Part shown: in pieces, positions 5,306-10,805 of the stretch
Position numbering within the stretch: the first letter of the stretch is position 1
Layout: every line of letters begins with the position of its first letter
From: Pseudoluteimonas sp044226035
GTDB taxonomy: Bacteria; Pseudomonadota; Gammaproteobacteria; Xanthomonadales; Xanthomonadaceae
NCBI GenBank assembly: GCA_044226035.1
Contig: JBGAHT010000069.1
Coordinates: 1 to 10,805, forward strand
DNA length: 10,805 nucleotides
Reading direction: 5' to 3'
Position numbers and translations under genes: made by a program
The notes under the pieces: generated by a model
What the model was told of the DNA's origin: nothing
Databases searched by the model: none
Seen by the model: the letters and a program-made list of their open reading frames with translations, nothing else

Positions 5306-5683
5306 CTAGGACTTCGCCGCGTCGCCCGGCGCGTTCGCCGCCACCGGCGCGGCGGCGGGTTCGGCCGCGTTCGCCGGCGCGGCCATGCCCGGTTCCAGCA
5401 TCGCCGGCTTGCCGCGCGCGTGGAAGCCGAATTCGTTGTCGCCGTGCGCGGACACGATCATGCGCACCATGTTGCCCGGCACCATCAGGTCGAGCGCGAC
5501 CTTCTGCCCCTGCGTGGTCTGGCCCTCGAGGGTCATCTCGATGAAGGCGCCGCTGGTATCCACCTCGCGGCAGGGCACGTGCGGCCCGAGCGGACCATCC
5601 TGCAGGTAGGGCTTGATCGCCTCGCCCAGCGCCTCGAGCGCGTTGGGGAAGAAGAACACGGCGTAACCGGAGTTGTCGTTCAT
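5306..5683 (-). CDS. unrecognised 125-aa protein downstream of purT
   Basis: I do not recognise a named family. The first 95 residues look like a compact soluble alpha/beta domain: MNDNSGYAVFFFPNALEALGEAIKPYL (1-27, strand plus helix), a C-R-E-V-D strand, and hydrophobic strands at about 46-51, 63-69 and 72-78. The last 30 residues are an Ala/Pro/Glu-rich tail that is probably disordered. No signal peptide or membrane helix is seen. It lies 42 nt after purT on the same strand with no promoter-like box between, so it probably belongs to the purT transcript. Upstream bases offer only a weak GGA as ribosome binding site. Its codon use matches the neighbouring genes, which supports it as a true gene. 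Confidence 0.7.
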   Translation of the reverse strand: MNDNSGYAVFFFPNALEALGEAIKPYLQDGPLGPHVPCREVDTSGAFIEMTLEGQTTQGQKVALDLMVPGNMVRMIVSAHGDNEFGFHARGKPAMLEPGMAAPANAAEPAAAPVAANAPGDAAKS

Positions 5684-5725
5684 CGGGTGATCCGTTGCTG
5701 CGAATGGATTCGGGTTTCGACCGGG

Positions 5726-6931
5726 TCAGGACGCGTGAAGTTCGATCCGCAGCGCCGCGGCCGCCGCGCGCGCGACCGCCCGCGCCGCGTCCACGCTTTC
5801 GCCGCGCGCCAGGGTCACGCCGACGCGGCGATGGCCCTCGACCCGCGGCTTGCCGAACAGGCGCAGCGCCGTATCGGGTACGGCGAGCGCGGCGCCGACA
5901 TCGCCGAACACCGGCACGCCATGCCCGTGCGCGAGCAGCGCGCAGGAGGCGGACGGGCCGAGCTGGCGGACCACCGGGATCGGCAGCCCCAGGATCGCGC
6001 GCGCGTGCAGCGCGAACTCGGACAGCTCCTGCGAGGCGAGCGTGACCAGGCCGGTGTCGTGCGGGCGCGGCGAGACTTCGCTGAACCACACCTCGTCGCC
6101 CTTCACGAACAGCTCCACGCCGAACACGCCCCAGCCGCCGAGGTCGTCGCAGATCGCGCGCGCGATGTCCTGCGAGCGTTGCAGGGCGAGCGCGGACATC
6201 GGCTGCGGCTGCCAGCTTTCGCGGTAGTCGCCGTCCTCCTGCAGGTGGCCGATCGGCTCGCAGAAGCTGGTGCCGCCGGCATGGCGCACGGTGAGCAGGG
6301 TGATTTCGTAATCGAAATCGACGAAGCCCTCGACGATGGCGCGGCCCGCGCCGGCGCGGCCGCCGGTCTGCGCGTAGTCCCATGCGCGGTCGATGTCGGC
6401 CTCGTCGCGTACCAGCGACTGGCCGTGGCCGGACGAGGACATCACCGGCTTCACCACGCACGGCAGGCCGAGTTCGGCGACCGCGGCGCGGTAGTCCTCG
6501 CGGGTGTCGACGAAACGGTAGGGCGAGGTGCGCAGCCCCAGCGTTTCCGCCGCCAGCCGGCGGATGCCTTCTCGATCCATGGTCAGGCGCGCGGCGCGCG
6601 CGGTCGGGATCACCCGCTGCCCGTGCGCGGCCTCGAGTTCCACCAGCGTCTGCGTGCTGATCGCCTCGATCTCCGGCACCACCAGGTGCGGTTTCTCGCG
6701 TTCGACCAGCGCGCGGACCGCGTCGCCGTCGAGCATGTCCAGCACGTGGCTGCGGTGCGCGACCTGCATCGCCGGCGCGTCCGCGTAGCGGTCGGCAGCG
6801 ATCACTTCCACGCCGAAGCGTTGCAGTTCGATCGCCACTTCCTTGCCCAGTTCCCCGGAGCCGAGCAGCAGCACGCGGGTCGCGTGCGGGGACAGCGGTG
6901 TTCCGATCCGGACCTGTTCGGCCATGGCCAT
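5726..6931 (-). CDS. purT: formate-dependent GAR transformylase (PurT), 401 aa
   Basis: Catalyses ATP- and formate-dependent formylation of glycinamide ribonucleotide, the folate-independent route for step 3 of purine synthesis. It is an ATP-grasp enzyme. Near-identity to E. coli PurT motifs is plain: LLLGSGELGKEVAIELQR (about 21-38), VVPEIEAI, TMDREGIRRLAAE, VKPVMSSSGHGQ, QTGGRAGAGR, GHLQEDGDYRESWQPQ, GVELFVKGDEVWFSEVSPRPHDTG and RLFGKP near the C-terminus. The length fits (392 aa in E. coli). The start at 6931 (MAMAEQ) is chosen over an in-frame TTG at 6985 because the extra 18 residues have no counterpart; the ATG at 6925 is an alternative. No Shine-Dalgarno sequence is seen. It diverges from the lipoprotein gene. 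Confidence 0.96.
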   Translation of the reverse strand: MAMAEQVRIGTPLSPHATRVLLLGSGELGKEVAIELQRFGVEVIAADRYADAPAMQVAHRSHVLDMLDGDAVRALVEREKPHLVVPEIEAISTQTLVELEAAHGQRVIPTARAARLTMDREGIRRLAAETLGLRTSPYRFVDTREDYRAAVAELGLPCVVKPVMSSSGHGQSLVRDEADIDRAWDYAQTGGRAGAGRAIVEGFVDFDYEITLLTVRHAGGTSFCEPIGHLQEDGDYRESWQPQPMSALALQRSQDIARAICDDLGGWGVFGVELFVKGDEVWFSEVSPRPHDTGLVTLASQELSEFALHARAILGLPIPVVRQLGPSASCALLAHGHGVPVFGDVGAALAVPDTALRLFGKPRVEGHRRVGVTLARGESVDAARAVARAAAAALRIELHAS

Positions 6932-6953
6932 GCGCGATTCGAGGGGAACGCGC

Positions 6954-6959
6954 AGTTTA
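6954..6959 (-). promoter_or_regulatory. candidate -10 box of purT
   Basis: TAAACT on the minus strand ends 22 nt before the chosen purT ATG, implying a leader of about 15 nt without a Shine-Dalgarno sequence. The upstream -35 region is poor. A PurR-type operator was looked for and not recognised. Confidence 0.35.
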
Positions 6960-7008
6960 CCCGCTGCCGCCAGTGCATCCCGCAATCGGTATCTGCGATG
7001 CTTGGCGC

Positions 7009-7926
7009 ATGCGCCGACCGCTCTTCCCCCGATGGCTCGCGTGCGCGCTGGCGACCGTGCTGCTCGCCGGCTGCGGCGAGGAACGCGAGCCGTTCGCGCG
7101 GCTGTCGGGCCTGATGCTCGACGACGCGCTCGGCGAGGTCAGCGGCATGGCCGCCTCGCGCCGGCACGCGGACGTGCTGTGGATGGAGAACGACGGCGGC
7201 AACACGCCGGAGCTGTACGCGGTGAGCCCGCGCGGCAGCCTGCTCGCGCGCGACCGGGTCGAGGGCGTGGCCAACACCGACTGGGAGGACCTCGCCGCGT
7301 TCGACCTCGGCGGGCGCCACTACCTGCTCGTCGCCGACACCGGCGACAACGGCGGGCTGCGGCGCACGCTGCAACTGCACGCCATCGAGGAACCGGCATC
7401 GCTCGAGGACACGGTGCTGCGCCCGGCGTGGTCGGTCTCGTTCCGCTGGCCGGACGGCCCGCGCGATTGCGAGGCGGCGTTCGTCGACGCGGCCGCGGGC
7501 AAGGTGCTGCTGGTCTCGAAGAAACGCCATCCGCCGGAACTGTTCGAGGTCCCGCTGCGACCGCCCGCGGGGACCACCCCGGTGGCGCGCCGCATCGGCA
7601 CCCTCGCCGGCGTGCCGCAGGCCGATGCGCAATCGCTGCGCGACCGGCCCAGGGCCGCGCGACTGGTCGGCCAGGTCACCGCCGCCGACGCCTCGCCCGA
7701 CGGCCGCACGCTGGCCGTCCTCACCTACCAGGACGTGCTGTTCTACCCGCGCCAGCCGGGCCAGTCCTGGGCGCAGGCGGTCGCGCGCAAGCCGCGGATC
7801 GAGCCCCTGCCGGCGCTGCTGCCGCAGGCCGAGGCCCTGGCCTGGTCGGCGAACGGCGCCGGGCTCTACGCCAGCGGCGAATTCCGCCCGGCCCCGATCT
7901 TCTGGCTGGATCCGTCCGGCGGCTGA
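7009..7926 (+). CDS. lipoprotein, predicted beta-propeller type, 305 aa
   Basis: An arginine-containing N-terminus, a hydrophobic stretch (10-20) and the lipobox LAGC with Cys22 mark a lipoprotein. The mature part contains features I associate with a family of secreted propeller-like hypothetical proteins: EVSGMAASRRHADVLWMENDGG (43-64), NTDWEDLAAF (88-97) and VADTGDNGG (106-114). These are followed by repeated strand-turn stretches such as VTAADASPDGRTLAVLTYQDV and EALAWSANGAGLYASGEF. Such proteins resemble phytase- or SMP-30-like propellers, but no catalytic assignment is possible here. The ATG at 7009 is selected because it alone gives a proper lipoprotein signal; a frame reaching further upstream overlaps the purT start region. 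The upstream promoter is unclear (TATCTG at 6990 is weak). Confidence 0.85.
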   Translation: MRRPLFPRWLACALATVLLAGCGEEREPFARLSGLMLDDALGEVSGMAASRRHADVLWMENDGGNTPELYAVSPRGSLLARDRVEGVANTDWEDLAAFDLGGRHYLLVADTGDNGGLRRTLQLHAIEEPASLEDTVLRPAWSVSFRWPDGPRDCEAAFVDAAAGKVLLVSKKRHPPELFEVPLRPPAGTTPVARRIGTLAGVPQADAQSLRDRPRAARLVGQVTAADASPDGRTLAVLTYQDVLFYPRQPGQSWAQAVARKPRIEPLPALLPQAEALAWSANGAGLYASGEFRPAPIFWLDPSGG

Positions 7927-7935
7927 CGTGGCCTC

Positions 7936-7963
7936 TTGAAATCTGATATCAATTCGATATCAT
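7936..7963 (+). promoter_or_regulatory. sigma70-type promoter of the SPFH operon
   Basis: TTGAAA at 7936-7941 and TATCAT at 7958-7963 are separated by 16 bp, giving the best -35/-10 pair in the window. Transcription would start near 7970, leaving a leader of about 29 nt with a purine-rich GAGAGA before the ATG at 7999. The surrounding bases are notably AT-rich for this genome. Confidence 0.7.
7944..7962. promoter_or_regulatory. operator-like inverted repeat in the SPFH promoter
   Basis: TGATATC (7944-7950) and GATATCA (7956-7962) are perfect reverse complements separated by AATTC. Each arm contains the palindrome GATATC, so the site also reads as two tandem half-site pairs, a layout suited to a pair of RHH dimers. 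It fills the spacer and overlaps the -10 box, so a bound protein would block RNA polymerase. The RHH protein encoded at 8980-9162 in the same unit is the natural candidate. This is inference. Confidence 0.65.
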
Positions 7964-7998
7964 TTCTCCACGCCCATCCCGGGCGACGAGAGATTCCC

Positions 7999-8862
<864 letters not shown>

Positions 8863-8867
8863 GTGCC

Positions 8868-8979
8868 GGGATTCGGGATCGAGGGATGGGAGATTCGCAA
8901 AAGCCCATCCCCGCCACCGGGAACCATTCCGCCATGGCCCACCGCATTCACGAATCCAGAATCCCGAATCACGAATCCC
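8868..8979. repeat. imperfect inverted repeat between SPFH and RHH genes
   Basis: GATTCGGGAT at 8870-8879 is matched by its reverse complement ATCCCGAATC at 8961-8970, and further GATTC/GAATC units lie on both sides (for example CACGAATCCC at 8970-8979). Inside is a second hairpin: GGGATGGG (8883-8890), a 13-nt loop and CCCATCCC (8904-8911). The 117-nt gap is otherwise free of coding signal. It resembles the GGGATTCGTGATTC-type intergenic repeats of xanthomonads and could attenuate or process the transcript between the two genes. No T-run follows. Confidence 0.6.
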
Positions 8980-9162
8980 ATGACTGAGAAAAAGGCCTAT
9001 CCGCTGCGCATCAACGCCGAGGTTCTCGCCGCGGCGCAGCGCTGGGCCGACGACGAATTGCGCAGCCTCAACGCGCAGATCGAATACCTGTTGCGCGACG
9101 CCCTGCGCAAGGCCGGGCGGTTGCGGAATCCGGCACATGAAATCGAGGAGGATCCGACATGA
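8980..9162 (+). CDS. Arc-type ribbon-helix-helix DNA-binding protein, 60 aa
   Basis: Small RHH protein: strand KKAYPLRI (4-11), helix A NAEVLAAAQRWADDE (12-26), turn LRSLN, and helix B AQIEYLLRDALRKAG (32-46), followed by a short acidic tail. This is the Arc/MetJ layout in which two chains pair their strands to read the DNA major groove. The ATG at 8980 is chosen because the fold begins there; the in-frame sequence upstream is repeat-derived. No clear Shine-Dalgarno sequence is present, so it may be translated poorly. The stop overlaps the DUF4177 start as ATGA. It is likely to bind the TGATATC-N5-GATATCA site in front of the SPFH gene and regulate the operon, by analogy with other small RHH autoregulators. 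Confidence 0.85.
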   Translation: MTEKKAYPLRINAEVLAAAQRWADDELRSLNAQIEYLLRDALRKAGRLRNPAHEIEEDPT

Positions 9163-9341
9163 GCACCCGCTGGAGCTACCTGGTGGTGGAAGTGAAGACG
9201 AGCCTGATGGGCGGCTTCAAGCACGAGGCCCTGCAGGAGGAACTCGACCGCTTGGGCCGCTCCGGCTGGGAGCTGGTGAACGTGGTGCATGCCACGCCGA
9301 CGGTGTCCTCGCCCACGCTGATCTTCAAGAAGGAAGCCTGA
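9159..9341 (+). CDS. DUF4177 small protein, 60 aa
   Basis: Length and pattern match DUF4177: an N-terminal strand WSYLVVEVKTS, a helix HEALQEELDRLGRSGWELVNVV (21-42) containing the family hallmark L-x-x-x-G-x-x-G-W-E-L-V, and the C-terminal strand TLIFKKEA. The function of this family is unknown. The protein is soluble and lacks a signal peptide. The start ATG overlaps the RHH stop (ATGA) and has a strong GGAGG 7 nt upstream, the best ribosome binding site in the operon. This implies more DUF4177 protein than RHH protein. The next gene begins 1 nt after the stop. Confidence 0.85.
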   Translation: MSTRWSYLVVEVKTSLMGGFKHEALQEELDRLGRSGWELVNVVHATPTVSSPTLIFKKEA

Positions 9342-9342
9342 A

Positions 9343-10656
9343 ATGCGCGCTTCGATCCGTCTCCTGCTCGCGCTCGCGATGCTGTTCCCGATGGCGGCCG
9401 GCGCGCAGCCTGCCGCGCCCGACGCGGCCACCATCGCGCAACGACTGCTCGCGCACATGGACGCCGGCGAGTACGCGGACGCCGAGGCGATGTTCGACGA
9501 GCAGATGGCGCAGGCGGTGCCGGTCGAAAAGCTGAAGGCGGTGTGGGAATCGCTGCCCGCGCAGGCCGGCGCGGCGAAGGGGCGCGGCGAACCCGTCGTC
9601 GAAGCGACCGATGGCATGCAGGTGGCGACGGTGCCGCTGCACTACGCCAACGGCGAACTGGTGGCGAAGGTCGCGGTCGCGGGCGACGGCCGCGTCGCCG
9701 GATTCCTGATCCAGCCCGCGCCGCCCCCGCCCGCGCCGGCGGTCGCCGCGGACGCGGGCTTCCACGAAGTCGATTTCAGCGTCGGCGAAGGCAAGCATGC
9801 CCTGCCCGGCACGCTGGCCATGCCCGATGGCGACGGCCCCTTCGCCGCGGTCGTGCTGGTGCACGGCTCCGGCCCGCAGGACCGCGACGAAACCATCGGC
9901 GCGAACAAGCCCTTCCTCGACATCGCCCGCGGCCTCGCCGCGCAGGGCATCGCCGTGTTGCGCTACGAGAAGCGTACCAAGGCGCGGCCGCAGGACTTCG
10001 CCGGCGGCGCGTTCGGCATCGACGACGAAACCACCGACGACGCGGTGCTGGCGGTGGATGCGTTGCGCAAGGCGCCCGGCATCGACCCGAACCGCGTGTT
10101 CGTGCTCGGCCACAGCCAGGGCGGGATGATGGCGCCGCGCATCGCCGCGAAGTCCGGCCATGTCGCCGGACTGATCCTGTTCGCCGCGCCCTCGCGCCCG
10201 CTGCTCGACATCGTGATCGAACAGAACCGCCGGCTCGCGGTGCTGGACGACGGCAAGACCAGCGATGCCGAACGCGCCGCGATCGATGCGCTGGTCGAAC
10301 AGGTGCGCCTCACCCGCGACCCGAACACCGATCCGGCGACCAGGACCGTGCTGGACCTGCCGGTCGCGTACTGGCGCAGCGTCGACAAGGTCGATCCGGT
10401 CGCCGATGCGGAGGCCGATGCGCTGCCGATGCTGGTGTTGCAGGGCGCGCGCGACATCCAGGTGGTGGATGCGGATTGGCAAAACTGGAAGTCCGCGTTC
10501 CACGACGACCCGAAGGTGGCGTTCAAGCTGTACGACGCGCTCAACCACCTCGGCATCGCCGGCGAGGGCGAAGGCAGCCTCGCCGAATACGGCAAGCCCG
10601 GGCACGTCGATGCGCAGCTGATCGACGACACCGCCGCCTGGATCAAGGCGCACTGA
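9343..10656 (+). CDS. exported DUF3887 plus alpha/beta hydrolase, 437 aa
   Basis: A signal peptide (hydrophobic core 5-18, cleavage probably after AAGA at about 21) sends the protein to the periplasm. Residues about 27-125 fit a DUF3887 domain (AQRLLAHMDAGEYADAEAMFDEQM...LKAVWESL), an NTF2-like fold often placed before hydrolases. A Pro/Ala hinge (125-136) leads to an alpha/beta hydrolase (about 140-437). This shows oxyanion motif HGSGPQDRDE (174-183), nucleophile Ser258 in GHSQGG, acid Asp371 in QGARDIQV and His402 in NHLG. It is probably an esterase or peptidase of unknown substrate. AAGGA precedes the ATG at normal spacing, and the start lies 1 nt after the DUF4177 stop. All catalytic residues are present. 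Confidence 0.9.
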   Translation: MRASIRLLLALAMLFPMAAGAQPAAPDAATIAQRLLAHMDAGEYADAEAMFDEQMAQAVPVEKLKAVWESLPAQAGAAKGRGEPVVEATDGMQVATVPLHYANGELVAKVAVAGDGRVAGFLIQPAPPPPAPAVAADAGFHEVDFSVGEGKHALPGTLAMPDGDGPFAAVVLVHGSGPQDRDETIGANKPFLDIARGLAAQGIAVLRYEKRTKARPQDFAGGAFGIDDETTDDAVLAVDALRKAPGIDPNRVFVLGHSQGGMMAPRIAAKSGHVAGLILFAAPSRPLLDIVIEQNRRLAVLDDGKTSDAERAAIDALVEQVRLTRDPNTDPATRTVLDLPVAYWRSVDKVDPVADAEADALPMLVLQGARDIQVVDADWQNWKSAFHDDPKVAFKLYDALNHLGIAGEGEGSLAEYGKPGHVDAQLIDDTAAWIKAH

Positions 10657-10668
10657 GGAAGAATCCGC

Positions 10669-10805
10669 ATGAACGCTTCCACCCGCAACTACACCCGCGC
10701 CTCCGCCCTGGTGTTCACCGCCGTCGCCCTGCTGCAGGGCTGGCGCGCGGCCAGCGGCCTGGCCTTGCGGATCGGAGACTACTCCGTGCCCGCGTCGTTC
10801 TCGTG
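10669..10805 (+). CDS. small membrane protein, 3' end outside the window
   Basis: At least 45 residues are visible: MNASTRNYTRASALVFTAVA, then LLQGWRAASGLALRIGDYSVPASFSW, still open at the window end. One hydrophobic segment at about 12-24 suggests a membrane helix, as in small hypothetical membrane proteins of xanthomonads. GAGGAAG lies 7 nt before the ATG, and the gene starts 12 nt after the hydrolase stop, so it is probably the last visible gene of the SPFH operon. It is too short for a functional call. Confidence 0.7.
   Translation, partial: MNASTRNYTRASALVFTAVALLQGWRAASGLALRIGDYSVPASFS

Noticed and set aside
6932..6985. TTG-started N-terminal extension of PurT
   Set aside because: Known PurT proteins start near the GTPLSP stretch, and the TAAACT box lies inside the extension.
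5217..7114. Long open frames antisense to, and out of phase with, purT and bpt
   Set aside because: Compositional shadows of GC-rich genes, rich in Arg/Ala/Gly with no recognisable domain.
7936..7998. Longer SPFH start
   Set aside because: It would code through the promoter and operator; the signal-anchor region begins properly at 7999.
8863..8979. Open frame leading into the RHH protein
   Set aside because: It consists of intergenic repeat sequence; the RHH fold starts at 8980.

Overview
The window looks like chromosome from a high-GC gammaproteobacterium, most likely a xanthomonad (Xanthomonadaceae, Lysobacter/Luteimonas type). This rests on the very GC-rich codon use, the family set (bacterial Asp/Glu leucyltransferase, PurT, TesB, the DUF2007 'pathogenicity-like' family), intergenic repeats built on GGAATGAC and GCGGGAAT, and several start codons lying only 6-7 nt after a TAnnnT -10 box. 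Genus is an inference; no rRNA or tRNA is present to fix it.

Layout. 1-1472: a small alpha/beta hydrolase (minus) and a cytoplasmic AmpD-type amidase (plus) diverge from a 23-nt gap that is almost entirely a 12-bp palindrome; the amidase overlaps a small AT-richer two-helix membrane protein. 1473-2153: a REP-like hairpin pair, then a hicB-hicA toxin-antitoxin cassette bounded by a perfect 24-bp direct repeat. 2137-3829: tesB and a DUF2007-type membrane-anchored protein, 1 nt apart. 3830-4459 (minus): secreted five-EF-hand protein whose stop abuts the previous gene. 4567-5289: bpt. 5306-6931 (minus): purT followed by an unrecognised 125-aa protein. 7009-7926: a lipoprotein of a predicted beta-propeller type. 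7936-10805: an apparent operon of SPFH membrane protein, Arc-type ribbon-helix-helix protein, DUF4177 protein, exported DUF3887/alpha-beta hydrolase and the start of another small membrane protein, read from a well-formed promoter whose spacer and -10 are filled by a TGATATC/GATATCA inverted repeat.

Three places stand out. First, the hicBA cassette sits exactly at the tesB start: the 24-bp repeat covers -7 to +17 of tesB, so the upstream copy still offers a tesB start codon, which now opens a 22-codon frame ending in an ATGA overlap with hicB; hicB overlaps hicA by GTGA, and tesB starts 7 nt after hicA. The cassette therefore appears to have captured tesB expression signals. Second, the SPFH operon encodes a small RHH protein that is the obvious candidate to bind the palindrome in its own promoter. 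Third, a palindrome between the two first genes places a TAGCAT box 6 nt from one start and 7 nt from the other in opposite directions, suggesting a shared bidirectional promoter giving leaderless mRNAs.
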